Part shown: positions 31,577 to 42,009 of the stretch, one piece after another
Layout: each line of letters starts with the position of its first letter
How positions within the stretch are numbered: the stretch's first letter is position 1
DNA from: Caloramator sp. mosi_1
Lineage (GTDB): Bacteria; Bacillota; Clostridia; Clostridiales; Caloramatoraceae
NCBI RefSeq assembly: GCF_028622835.1
Contig: NZ_CP117677.1
Span: 558,001 to 622,000, forward strand
Direction of reading: 5' to 3'
DNA length: 64,000 bases
Program-made: the position numbers and the translations under genes
Notes under the pieces: model-generated
The model's input: the letters and a program-made list of their open reading frames with translations, nothing else
Told to the model about the DNA's origin: nothing
Databases searched by the model: none

Positions 31577-32483
31577 TACATTTCAACCTCGCTTTTTTGT
31601 TATAATAAACTTGAGCTATAGAAATTACAGACAACATAATAAAAAATACAATTGCACGTGCTTGACCTTCAGCCATCCTATTATACTTAAAAGCAACATT
31701 GTAAATATGAACTGCTAAAAGTTCTGTTGAATTTACAACATCACCTTTAAACATTGCTGTTGGTCCACCATTTGTTAGTGCAACTATAATATCATATTGT
31801 TTAAAGGAGTTGACTAATGTCAAGAATGTAGTTATTGTGAACGCATGTGCTATCATTGGCAGTGTAACATTCTTTAATTTTTGCCAATAATTTGCACCAT
31901 CAATCGATGCTGCTTCTACTAACTCCTGTGGTACATTTAATAACGCTGCAACATAAATCATCATAATATATCCAGCATACTGCCACGTAAAAGCAAAAAC
32001 AAGCCCAAACAAGGTTAAATTAGGATTTGATAGAATTAAAATATCTGCTAACTTTTGAATTCCAATAGCAGAACCAATTGCTGGAACAACACTTTTGAAT
32101 ATAAATTGCCAAATATAACCTAAAACCAATCCACCTATTAGGTTTGGTATAAAAAGCCCGCTCTGTAAAAGTTTTTAAATCTTATTTCTCTTGTTACTAA
32201 TATAGCAAACAATAATGCTACAATATTTATCGATACTACACTTAAAAGGGTAAATATAAATGTCCTATATAGAGAATATAAAAATTTATAGTCTAAAAAC
32301 ATTTTTGTATAGTTATTGAGACCTACCCAATTCGGCTTTAGGCCAGCAACAGCTGTCCAGTCGGTAAAGGAATAGTAAAGTCCCATAAAGAATGGAATAA
32401 TTACAACCATAACAAAAGCAAACAATGCTGGCGTTACAAACATCCAAAAACTACTTTATCACTTTTTGCCTATTTCCCATCAT
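31576..32483 (-). CDS. sugar ABC permease, MalF type, frameshifted
   Basis: The first permease of the CUT1 importer, about 303 residues: N-terminal VTPALFAFVMVVIIPFFMGL, YYSFTDW, NYTKMFLDYKFLYSLYRT, then after a run loss near 32135-32170 the rest with the EAA loop ELVEAASIDGANYWQKLKNV. The start is ATG at 32483 with aaaggga upstream (MMGNRQKSDKVVFWMF). A run loss near 31595 removes the true stop (…KKSEVEM, then TAA), which would otherwise read into the next permease. It lies just downstream of the binding protein gene and its hairpin. Confidence 0.88.
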
Positions 32484-32507
32484 ATTTCTCCCTTTGAAAT
32501 TTATGAA

Positions 32508-32539
32508 AAAGAAAGGGTGAGCAGGAACACCCTTTCTTT
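32508..32539 (-). terminator. hairpin between binding protein and permease genes
   Basis: AAAGAAAGGGTG pairs with CACCCTTTCTTT, with a short T-run on the minus strand. Such attenuators commonly keep the binding protein in excess over permeases. Confidence 0.75.
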
Positions 32540-32543
32540 AGTT

Positions 32544-33823
32544 TTACTTCTTAATTGACTTGATCTTTTCTGCAATCTTTTCTATAAATTGTTCTTTTGT
32601 TAAATCACCTTTAGCATAGCTTTCGTATATTGGTCCAAGTGTTCCCATACCAAATCCATCTGGCATATCATTTTGCAACCAAGTATATGCACTTCCTTTT
32701 GCTAACCATTCTGTTACATTTGTTGAAAGTGGTGCAGATGGCTTAAGTTTTACATTTTTGAAGGCAGGAACCATTTTAGCTTCATTAACCATATAGTTAT
32801 GTCCTTCTTCTGACATAGCAATATAATTTATAAAATCTCTTGCTTCCTTTAAGTTTTTGCTATCTTTATTTAATACATAGAATGATGGAGCACCTATAAA
32901 TATTCCCTTCATTTCTCCTTTAACTGACGCGTGTGGTGCAAATCCCATAGGGAAATTAATATTGTTTTGTGCAAGCCAAGGATCTATCCAGTTTCCTTGA
33001 TGAATAAATGCTGCCTTCTTAGTTGCAAATTGTCCAACCTGTGCATCATAGTTTCCAGTTAATAGAACATTTTTATCCGCATACTTGAATAATAACTCTA
33101 CCCAATCAGCATATTCCTTTAATCTTTGCATATCTGGTTCGCCATTTAATAGTTTATTTAGAACTGTCTTATCTCCATATGGTAAACCAGCTGATAAATA
33201 TCCATTAAAGTTATGTAAACCTGTTACCCATCTCATATCAGGACCAGCTGCCATTGCAACAACAGATGTAATACCTAATTCTTTCTTCATTGAATCTAAC
33301 TTTTCAAATGCTGCTTTGTATGCTTCTTGTGATGTTAAAGTATTAGGATCTATTCCTGCCTTATCCAACATTTCTTTATTATATGCCATACCCCAAGCTT
33401 CAACTGCAACAGGGAATCCATATACCTTTCCATCAACAACAAACTCTAAATCTGTTTGATCTATCCATTCATCGCCTTCAAATGGAACAAGCTTTGATTT
33501 CCAAGTATTATAACCACCCATACCTTCAATTACAAAGATATCAGGTTGACGGTCTGATTGGAATTCTGCCTTTAGGTTTTCTGCATATGGTGAATCTCCA
33601 CCAGATGTTTTAACAATAACTTCTACACCTGTCTTTTTTGAATATTCTGCCGCAAATTTTGTTAGTGCATCATGGATTTCAACTTTGTTCTGGTAAATTA
33701 CAACAGTTTTCTTTTCATTTTTGTTTTCTCCAGTTGAGTTTTGTGTTGAGTTTTTGGATGAACATCCTACAAATAAGCTTCCGACCAAAAATACTGTGGT
33801 TAAAAGAGCTAAAGCTTTTTCAT
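32544..33823 (-). CDS. sugar ABC transporter substrate-binding lipoprotein
   Basis: An extracellular lipoprotein of about 426 residues that captures a sugar for the two permeases. Repaired at one A-run near 33818, it starts MKKALALLTTVFLVGSLFVG with lipobox Cys in LFVGCSSKN. The CUT1 binding-protein fold shows in SGGDSPYAENLKAEFQS, PDIFVIEGMGGY, DGKVYGFPVAVEAWGMAYNK and AFIHQGNWIDPW. The ATG at 33823 follows aaggggatt. The promoter and operator lie at 33993-34042. It is the first gene of the locus, and its aromatic-rich pocket is consistent with a disaccharide or oligosaccharide. Confidence 0.9.
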
Positions 33824-33992
33824 TGTATAATCCCCTTCATACTTTATATTTATTAATGAATAGTAATAATTACTATCCATTTTATACCAATATTTAATTT
33901 AAACAGTTTTGAATCGTTTCCAAGTTAGTTAAAAATAAATAAAGTAAATTAAAATTTCCTTTAGTGTTAGATTAACAATATAAAATATACTT

Positions 33993-34042
33993 GAAAAGCT
34001 TTTCTTATTTAGAAAATATCATATTTTTTATACAATTGTCAA
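33993..34042 (-). promoter_or_regulatory. promoter with overlapping LacI-type operator for the sugar locus
   Basis: On the minus strand there is a -35 box TTGACA (34037-34042), an 18-bp spacer and a -10 box TATTTT (34013-34018). The palindrome GAAAAGCTTTTC (33993-34004) follows, placed about where transcription should start. The geometry suits repression by the LacI protein at 29573-30560. The untranslated leader to the start at 33823 is about 170 bases; nothing else is recognised in it. Confidence 0.65.
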
Positions 34043-34089
34043 TATTTTTTTGTTTATTTTTGTTAAAATATATATACTTTCATAAATAT

Positions 34090-34716
34090 TCATAATTTTA
34101 AAAGTTCCTTTAGATCATTTATAGCAAAATCCGGTCCATAGCTTAAAACTTCTTGTAGATCCAAAACAGTGTATTTTACAACACAAGTTTTAGAACCTGC
34201 ATTTTTACCACATTGAACATCATAGTGGCTGTCCCCTACATATAAAACTTCACTTGGTAATATATCAAGTCTTCTACACGCCTCAAGTAGCGGCTCAGGA
34301 TTAGGTTTATGTATTTTAGTATCCTCCATAGCGATTATTACATCCATAAGTTCAATCAGATTAAAATATTTTAGACCCCTCTCAGCCATAGCTTTTCTTT
34401 TAGAAGTTACAACTCCTATTTTAAATCCTCTATTTTTAAGTTCCTCCAATGTTTCCTTTGCATTATCCATTAGTTTTATCATACTATCGTGTTTTTCTTC
34501 ATTATATTTCACATAGGTTCTGTACATTTCTTCAACCTTTTCTTTGTCATATCTCTCAAGAGTCAGCCGTAAAGGTTCTCCAAAATATCTCACTATTTCT
34601 TTGTCTTCTAAATCCCTATTTAAATGCTTCTTTATTGTATATTTGTAGGATGAAATTATAAGTTCATTTGTATCTAAAAGTGTTCCATCTAAGTCAAATA
34701 ATATCGCCTTAAACAT
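34090..34716 (-). CDS. HAD hydrolase, PpaX-like pyrophosphatase
   Basis: An intact 208-residue haloacid dehalogenase-family phosphatase. Motif I is FDLDGTLLDTN, motif II VVTSKR, and motif III/IV KPNPEPLLEA with VGDSHYDV. The family includes PpaX (inorganic pyrophosphatase) and phosphoglycolate phosphatases. The ATG at 34716 follows aggaggggc. It is not a sucrose-6-phosphate phosphatase type: the cap is the alpha-helical C1 kind, whereas known sucrose phosphatases have a C2 cap. It sits upstream of the sugar locus but has its own leader. Confidence 0.85.
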   Translation of the reverse strand: MFKAILFDLDGTLLDTNELIISSYKYTIKKHLNRDLEDKEIVRYFGEPLRLTLERYDKEKVEEMYRTYVKYNEEKHDSMIKLMDNAKETLEELKNRGFKIGVVTSKRKAMAERGLKYFNLIELMDVIIAMEDTKIHKPNPEPLLEACRRLDILPSEVLYVGDSHYDVQCGKNAGSKTCVVKYTVLDLQEVLSYGPDFAINDLKELLKL

Positions 34717-34746
34717 ATGCCCCTCCTAAACAAATTATTTTTAGTC

Positions 34747-36482
34747 GGTTGCAGAATTCTGCAACCATTGATTTTACTATTTTTTAGCCATAAGGCTTTT
34801 ATATTTTCCTCCACTGTGGCATTATTAAATTATAACAACCTTTAAAACTATCCACAGAGGAGGAGAATAGCATGTTTTGTATTAGCAAAATTAAGCAACT
34901 TAACTTTTTGAGCAAGTATCTGAATTTAAAAATATGGTTACTAAACAACCCGTAGGGTTTATTAAATTGCTTGCTGATAATTTTGATATTAATACATTTA
35001 TCCCTAATTCTTTTAAAGAACATTACTATTCAGATTTAGGAAGAAATCGTGAATATGAGCTTTCTTCTATATTATCATCTTTGCTAATTATGCAAATATT
35101 TCATATACCTACAACTGCGTTGTTAAATCTATTTCTTGTATTTTCTACTGAAATTAGAGAATTTTGTGGTTTCTATAAATCTATACCTGATGAATCTTTT
35201 TCAGTAGATTTAAAACTACTTTTGAAAGTGATATCGCAGATTTATTTAATTCTATGGTTCCTAAAGTTATTGATATATGTGAAGATATTAATAATCTTCT
35301 TCCTGCTGATTCCCCATATAAAAATTTAAACTCAATTTTGATATATGATACATCTGGATTAAAGCCTCGTGTAAAAGAAAATAATCCTAAAACACTTGCA
35401 AGTGAAATAAATAAGCAAAAAGCATATTCAAAAATTATTAATGACAAGAACTTTAATCCCTATGCTGCCGCATATAAAAACATGCCTAAGTATTCTCAAG
35501 CTAACCCAAATATACGACTTGATTTCGTAAATGGACATTTTGGTTACTTCTATAAATTTGGATTATTAACTAATGGTTGGGGTATACCTTTAAGCATAAA
35601 ATTCTTCGAAGAAGACTTTTATAAATCTGTAGAAAAAGAATTCTCTACTCCTGAAGAACAAAAATATTTTTATGATAATGCTTCATTGAAACCAGTAATT
35701 GTACCATTTTTGAATAACTTAAAAAATATTCAAATTTTAAATTTAAAACTTTTTTAGGTGATTCAGAATTTGATAGTTATGATAACTTTGGATTATTTAA
35801 ACATTTAGAATTTGAAAAAGTTCTTATCCCACTTAATCCTCGTAGCCAATCCAATACAAAAATTGGAGAACTTGAATATAATACCGAAGGTATTCCTATA
35901 TGCCCTTAACACAAGAACATTTTAAATTTGATGGTTCTTGTAAAGGCAAAAATAGAAGTTTAAGATATAAGTTTACTTGCCCTAAATCACATCGTGATAA
36001 AAATGGTAAACCTTATCATACATGTGAAAATCCATGTACTGATAGCAAAAGTGGTCGTATGACCTATGTTTATCCTGATAAAAATTTTAGACTTTATCCT
36101 GGTATTATAAGGAACTCTGTGGAATGGGAAAAAACTTATTCAATACGTTGTTGTATTGAGAGAGAAATAGCATCTTTAAAATCAAACCCTTGTATACAGC
36201 AACCTAAAACTGTTAATACCTATACAATGCGTGCTGACTTATATTTGACTGCTATATCTAAACTTATAAATGTAATATTGGCTTACGCCATAAATAAACC
36301 TGAATATTTAAGAAGTATATCAAAACTTCTTAAAATACCTGCTTAATCCACATATCCACAATCCAAAATTTGTATTTATGCTTCGCATGCCTTTTTATCA
36401 AAGGTTTTTGGCATGTTCTTTTTTGTGATTTTTTAGTAAAATCCAAAAGTTATCCACAATTTTAATTTTTACATTCTGCAAT
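34747..36482 (+). mobile_element. DDE-transposase insertion sequence, boundaries approximate
   Basis: A single transposase gene flanked by short inverted sequences: GGTTGCAGAAT at 34747, and GATTGCAGAAT as the reverse complement ending at 36482, one mismatch in 11. A second inverted pair, GATTTTACTA (about 34770) and TAGTAAAATC (about 36433), lies inside. No convincing target duplication was found, so the exact ends are uncertain. The left repeat also forms a hairpin of its own (GGTTGCAGAATTCTGCAACC). Confidence 0.6.
34872..36346 (+). CDS. IS transposase (IS4/IS5/IS1182-like DDE), frameshifted
   Basis: A transposase of about 495 residues after repair, starting MFCISKIKQLNFLSKYLNL behind gaggagga. 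The N-terminal helical domain reads EYELSSILSSLLIMQIFHIP and FFSRFKTTFESDIADLF. Catalytic candidates are Asp in LIYDTSGLKPR, Asp in FLGDSEFDSYDNFG and Glu in RCCIEREIASLKSN. Run losses occur near 34930, 35205, 35715-35750 and 35900. The family could not be fixed; it is unrelated to the IS1380 and IS66 transposases in the window. The 287-bp gap after it (36347-36633) holds the IS end and no other gene. Confidence 0.75.
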
Positions 36483-36633
36483 CATCTAAAATTATTTTAG
36501 TAATATAATGATAACATAATTACATAATATTTCAAAACCTTGTCAAAATATATAATGAATTAAAAGTAGAATGTAAAACTAAAATATTGTATAATATCAT
36601 ATTATATTGATATTATATTAAAGAGGTGTTTTT

Positions 36634-36953
36634 ATGAAACTGGCATCCATAGATTCAATTAAAAATTTTATTAGGGACAATAAAATGTGCATCCTATATT
36701 TTTCAAGTGAATCCTGCAGTGTATGTCACGCCCTTTATCCTAAGATTCAAGAAGTACTTATCAACTACCCAAATATAAAGCTTGCAAAGGTTGAAATTAC
36801 TGATGTTCCTGAATGTGCTGGGGAATACTCTATATTTACTTTCCCTACATTGCTTATATTTATAGATGAAAAGAAATAGCCAGAAAATCAAGAATAATAA
36901 GTATTGATGATTTTCTGGCTACAATTGATAAATACTATTCACTCGTTTTTTAG
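36634..36953 (+). CDS. thioredoxin-family protein, frameshifted
   Basis: A small thioredoxin-like protein of about 106 residues. The active site is SESCSVCH (C-x2-C), in place of the usual WCGPC; then come the cis-proline region IFTFPTLLIF and a C-terminal helix ISIDDFLATIDKYY. The ATG at 36634 follows aaagaggtg. One A-run loss near 36873 ends the open frame at 36879; adding an A gives DEKEIARKSRIISIDDF and a stop at 36953. It could be a thiol-disulfide reductase or thioredoxin-like chaperone. No partner reductase is adjacent. Confidence 0.85.
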
Positions 36954-36978
36954 AAAAGGTTGTTATACCTTTTCTAAA
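36949..36978. terminator. bidirectional Rho-independent terminator
   Basis: TTTAGAAAAGGT pairs with ACCTTTTCTAAA. It lies between the convergent thioredoxin-like gene and the ABC permease gene. Confidence 0.75.
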
Positions 36979-36979
36979 T

Positions 36980-38659
36980 TTATTTTACAATTTTTTCTAT
37001 CCATTTATTATTTTTGTCTATTAAATAGGATACATATCTACCCTTTCCATATATTATTTCAATTCTCCCCTTTGCTTGTTCTTCCCCATCAAAAATTACA
37101 TCATCCTTAAATTTATAATTGTTGCACAATATATCATTCCTTAAACTATCTACAACAACTTTAATCTTATCCTTATCCTCAATTTCAATAAAACCTTTAT
37201 CAAGAGAAATCATAACCTTTTCAAATTGGTTATCATCGATGTTGAAGATATCATAATTTATCCTTTTGTATCCTTCATCCTTAGCAATTAGATTCATATA
37301 CTCCATATATTTATTATCAAAAGTTCCTTCATATAGTCTTTTTATTTCTTTTCCATTTTTAAGTTTATATACAATATATAAATTTTCTGAAGAAGTATAA
37401 TCCCTTTTAAAGATGTAATATGCTTTTGTAAAGAAATTATATTTTTATCACATCTTTATTTTTTATAAAAAGTCTTGGTTCTTTTAATTCGTATTCAATA
37501 TCATATATGATCTTTTTATTATTTGAAATGCATACACTTTCAATTTCATCTATATCAGGAGGGTTATGACTAAAAATTAAATCTGTCTGACTGAATGCTA
37601 AAAACACAGAAATTATGGTTATTATAACTATATATTGCTTTAAATTTTTATGTATCTTGAAATTACGTTTTAATATAGCTTCTGATAAATAATATCCTAA
37701 AAAGCACCTATTATGGTAAATATAAATACTGTTTTAATGGTACCTTTAACTATAACTGTGGTAAAACTTGAAATTGCAAGCATAATTAAAAATGTGTTAA
37801 AATATTTAATTCCATCAGCTATCTTATCAAAAACTATCAGTTTTGTTGCTTTTTCATTTTTCCTTTTTGTAAAAAGTATGTAGAGCAACGTCAGATAAAT
37901 TAATATTGCCAATATTGAATATGCTAAATCTGCAAAAACTATCTTGTTAAATGCAATTTCTGAAGTCAACCAACTTGCAAAGGGAAATAAATAAAACATA
38001 AAAGACCTATTAGATAGTAAAGTGTCAAAACTTCTATCTAAATATATCCCATAAAAAATAACACTTAAAAAGTTATGTAAAATGATAAAAAATATTATTG
38101 GAATAAAATTAAAAACTAATGAACCTGATAATTGAAACAGCGAATTTGATGTTATAATTCCTATTAGAAAACTTTGTAGAAGAAAAATTAAACAAACTAT
38201 AAACAGCATAAAGTAAAAACTTATTATTAAGTTTTGCTGTATCAAACCTTTTGCATTAAATACAATATAAACTACTTCTGTTATAACAAAATTAATTAAA
38301 ATCGGCATAATAATTAACACAATACCTACAAAAATTTTATTTAATAAAATATCTTTCTTAGTTAATGGGAGACTAAAAATATGAATATTGCTTCTATATG
38401 CCTGTATCTCTCTTACTATAATTAGCCCCACTAATAGAGTTATAATAAACATACCTATTATAAAGTTTTGATTTGGATGACTAAAAATTTGGTTAATGAA
38501 GAAAGTTAGTTCCTCCCTTTCTCCACCTTTCGATAATAAAATTAACATATCAAAAGGTATGAATAAAAAAATTAAAAATAAGTATAAAAGCCCAACAACC
38601 CAAAATCTCTTTAAATCATTTTTAAATATTGCATTAATAGTTGATGCTCTCAAAATCAT
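36980..38659 (-). CDS. ABC permease with C-terminal DUF6449-like domain (first), frameshifted
   Basis: A large membrane protein of about 560 residues: an N-terminal ABC-2-like permease part (MILRASTINAIFKNDLKRFW, many helices; SLPLTKKDILLNKIFVGIVL). An extracellular/soluble C-terminal domain follows (DEIESVCISNNK... KIEDKDKIKVVVDSLRNDIL), ending NNKWIEKIVK. The C-terminal part resembles DUF6449 of YtrC/YtrD-type permeases. Run losses occur near 37443 and 37692. The ATG at 38659 overlaps the ATPase gene by 26 bases, indicating translational coupling. It is a paralogue of the permease at 39928-41572 and probably pairs with it and the ATPase. Confidence 0.8.
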
Positions 38660-39531
38660 ACCCTATCCCCTCCATTTCAAACATAAATATTTCTTCAAGA
38701 GTAAGTGCTACCACATCAAATAAAACAGGATTATAGGATTGAATAATATCTTCAACTTCTTGTCTTTCTCCTTCAACTATAAATACCCACATTCTTCCCT
38801 TTTGTACACTCTTTATCGGTTTTATACTTTCAATAAGTTCTTCAGGCATACCATCTTTAAATGCAACCTCTACTTTAAAAATAGTAGATTTAAGTTTTTC
38901 AATTTCTCTCTCTAAAATAACTTCCCCATTATGTAAAATTGCAATATAATCACAAAAATCTTCAAGTTCCCTTAAATTATGGGATGATATTAATACTGTA
39001 AGTTCTCTATCTATAACCTCCTGAAAAATCAATTTTTTTACTCTTTGTCTAATAACAGCATCAAGACCATCAAGTGGTTCATCTAAAATCAAAAATCTGT
39101 ATTTGTTGATAGTCCAAGCCATATGGCTACTTGCTTTTGCATTCCTTTAGACATATTTCTTACTTTTTATTTTCATCTATTTTAAATATCCCCTTTAACC
39201 TTTCATACTTAACCTCATCCCAAGTTTCATATACATTTTTATAAAACTTTGCCATATCCTTTACTGTATATCCAGGATAAAAATAAGGATTATCTGCTAT
39301 AAAAAACATATTCTTTTTAGCATCGACATTTTCATATATTTCTATATCATTTAAAGTTATACTGCCTTTATCCTTTTTAAATATTCCAGTAATAGTCTTT
39401 AATAAGGTTGTTTTTCCAGCACCATTTGAACCTATAAGTCCATAAACAACTCCCTTTGGTATATTGATACTTACATTCTTAATTGCCTCAAAATCATCAT
39501 ATTTTTTATAAAGTCCATTTACCCTTAACAT
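38634..39531 (-). CDS. ABC ATPase, YtrB-like, frameshifted
   Basis: An ATPase of about 300 residues for the flanking permeases. It has Walker A GSNGAGKTTL, signature around VRNMSKGMQKQVA (after repairing runs near 39130-39165), Walker B RFLILDEPLDGLD, the switch in SSHNLRELE, and a C-terminal extension (FKVEVAFKDGMPEELIESIK) typical of YtrB/EcsA-like proteins. The ATG at 39531 follows aaggagg. It lies 41 bp after the GntR gene, in one operon. Family systems respond to cell-envelope antibiotics; that role is inferred here. Confidence 0.88.
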
Positions 39532-39571
39532 TATAAACCCTCCTTAATTTTTATGGCTTCTTCTAAAACTT

Positions 39572-39909
39572 TTAAAAATCCTCTCTATCCATTCCCAAAT
39601 AAAATCCCTCAAGTACAAGTTTCTTTACTTCTTCTAAAATTTTTTCTACCCTTTCTTTGTTTATATTTTTACTTTTTAATGGAGCTACAAAACTTCCCTT
39701 TCCGGGTATAGAGTATATATATCCCTGATTTTCAAGCTCCCTATATGCTTTTGAATAGTATTAGGGTTTATGGTTAAATCATTTGATAGTGCTCTAACTG
39801 AAGGTAATTGTTCGTGTTCCTTTAATAATCCCTTTATGATTAGCTCCTTTATTTTTTCAACAAGCTGCTCATAAATAGGAACTCTACTTCTTACATCAAG
39901 TTCAAACAT
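39572..39909 (-). CDS. GntR-family regulator, YtrA subfamily, frameshifted
   Basis: A short GntR repressor of about 113 residues: winged-helix MFELDVRSRVPIYEQLVEKI, LPSVRALSNDLTINPNTIQ, then after a run loss near 39760 AYRELENQGYIYSIPGKGSF, and a short dimerisation tail rather than an effector domain. This architecture is the YtrA subfamily, which controls ABC exporters. The ATG at 39909 follows ggaggcgag. It is flanked by ABC genes on both sides, and a 29-bp palindrome lies upstream of the operon. It likely represses the whole four-gene set. Confidence 0.88.
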
Positions 39910-39927
39910 TATCTCGCCTCCATTCCT

Positions 39928-41572
39928 TTACTTTATAACCTCCTCTATCCATTGACTGCTCTCTTTTATTTCGTAATATAAAAAGGCTCTTTGATGTCTA
40001 TTCTATATTTTTCACAATATTGAGGATATACAGATATTCTTATTTGTACTTCTGACTCATTTAATTTATACGAATTATTTAAAATATCTTGCTTTAAATT
40101 TTCATATACAAACCTTATATCTTCTCTGTCCTTTAATTCAAATATTTTGTCTTTATAAAAAACTGCACATCCTTTATGTGCTCTGGCTCTATACGTAAAA
40201 TATCATACTCAATAATCTTAAAATCCTTATCCTCTGATATTTTATTTAAATATTCTTCTTCTTTTACAGTATAATCAATTTTATATTTTCTCTTAATTAC
40301 AGAACCATCCTTCAGCTTGTATACAATATAAATGGAACTAATGTCATCTTGATTCTGTTTTAAATTAATTAAATAATTGTGCAGATCTATTATCTGTTTT
40401 ATTGTTTCAGGACTTTTTATAAGGTAATCAAAATTATTTTTTCAAGAGTTATAAACTTATGATAATCTTTAGTTACATAGGCACCTTCAACAGCGTTAAC
40501 TTTTGGAGGTGTATGTCTGTATACTATATTAGTCTTGCAAAGTATAAATAAAGCAATCAACATAAAAAATACATAAATATAAAAACCCTTGAAGTATCTA
40601 AATACAACCAATTCCTTATGTAAAACCATCTGCGAAATATAATATCCTAAAAAAGCACCTATCAAGCAACTTATAACTAACCCTAAAAAGCTCTTATATG
40701 TAGTATTCATTATTAAAATAGCAAATAAAATCATTAAAATAAAAGTCGCTATATATGCAAATACTGGTTCTAAAAACTTAAATACAACAATTCTATTAAT
40801 ATCCTCATTCCTTCTATATTTAAACAGTAAATAAGATAAAATCCCTATAAAAATGATACTGATTAAAAATAAAGAAATATCTTTTACAGTAAATAGCTCT
40901 AAAGTTTTATCTGCCATAACGCTAAAAGGGAAAAGATGTGGTAAAATTATATCCTTAAGTTCATCATAATTGCCAATAAATATGTTTACTAATAATATAT
41001 TTAAAAGTCTTACTATAGCAATAGGAAGTACACAAACAGTAAAACTAAAAAGAGCACTAATAAAATAATTTGATATTATTATTGAAAACAAAACACTGTA
41101 CATAAAAAAATCAGACTTAAAACAAATACCAAAATGTAATATTTTAATATATCTATCTTAAATAAACTAAAATATTTAGCATTAAATGTTATAAAATAAC
41201 AAAGTAGAATATTAATTAAACAAGAAACTATTAATAAAGTTATACCTACTAATATCTTATTTATTAAAATATTTCCCTTTGAAAAAGGCAGACTATGTAT
41301 ATGGTTATTAGCTCTGTTATTTTGTAATTCACTAAATATAACAACACCAAGTATAACTGAAAAAATTACAATACCTAATATATTTAATCCCAGATTTGAA
41401 TTGAATCTAAAAATACCATTTTGATATAAGGACTCTAATGTCTCTGAATTTTTAACTAAATCAATTAATCTAATAGGTATAAAAAACTTAGAAAAACAGC
41501 ATATATTAAGCTAAAAACACCAAACCTTTTAATATCATTTTTAAATATAGGATTTATATCCATCCTACTCAT
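39928..41572 (-). CDS. ABC permease with C-terminal DUF6449-like domain (second), frameshifted
   Basis: First gene of the operon and paralogue of the permease at 36980-38659, about 550 residues. It starts MSRMDINPIFKNDIKRFGVF behind aaagggga; the permease helices include SLPFSKGNILINKILVGI. The C-terminal soluble domain begins around NAVEGAYVTKDYHKF and ends ESSQWIEEVIK, matching NNKWIEKIVK of the other copy. Run losses occur near 41490, 41100, 40440, 40165 and 39985. It ends 19 bp before the GntR gene. Two such permeases with one ATPase suggest a heterodimeric transporter. Confidence 0.78.
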
Positions 41573-41666
41573 TCAAAATCCCCTTTATAAACATAAAATT
41601 TATTTAAACAACACGTTTTATAATTTTACTTTTTTATAGAACTATTCCCTCCTGTATTATGTGTAT

Positions 41667-41695
41667 TAACTGTATTATATTATATAATACAGTTA
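41667..41695. promoter_or_regulatory. 29-bp palindrome, candidate operator of the GntR/ABC operon
   Basis: TAACTGTATTATA and TATAATACAGTTA are perfect 13-bp arms around a 3-bp centre, about 95 bp upstream of the first operon gene. CTGTATTAT occurs again at 41652-41660. It is the probable binding site of the YtrA-type regulator. Confidence 0.65.
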
Positions 41696-41738
41696 TATTG
41701 TAATTGATTTTTTAAGTTTGTAAATACCTTTTGTAAAA

Positions 41739-41985
41739 AGTTGTTGACATACTTAAAATAATAAAATACCCCTTGTAAGGAGTTTCATAAGGCTATTACA
41801 TAAGCTTAAGCACGTCTTAATCTTAAATAAACAAAACTAATTAATTCAACTCAAAATGTGCCAAGCGTCCCTAAAAACGATAACTCAAAAGGATAGTACA
41901 TTTTAAACTTAGACTTGCTCAAGCCGTAGAAGGAATGCCAAAGAAATCCTTCAAGGGGCTTATCTTAATATGAATTTTTTAGCAA
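41739..41985 (+). repeat. diverged copy of the long-hairpin intergenic repeat
   Basis: It starts AGTTGTTGACAT like the intact copies (AGATTGTTGACAAA) and has the paired outer segments CCCCTTG (about 41772) and AATCCTTCAAGGGGC (41945-41959). The inner paired segments are GCTTAAGCACGTCTTAA and CTTAGACTTGCTCAAGC. The central GC-rich head of the intact copies is not preserved, and no flanking duplicated terminator was found. It fills the gap downstream of the metal-binding-protein gene in the same orientation as the other copies. Confidence 0.65.
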
Positions 41986-42009
41986 AATATAAATGATTGA
42001 AATACATAG

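Noticed and set aside
34090..34716. Sucrose-phosphate phosphatase for the nearby sucrose-phosphate-synthase-like gene
   Set aside because: The protein has the PpaX/phosphoglycolate-phosphatase layout and lacks the C2 cap of known sucrose phosphatases.
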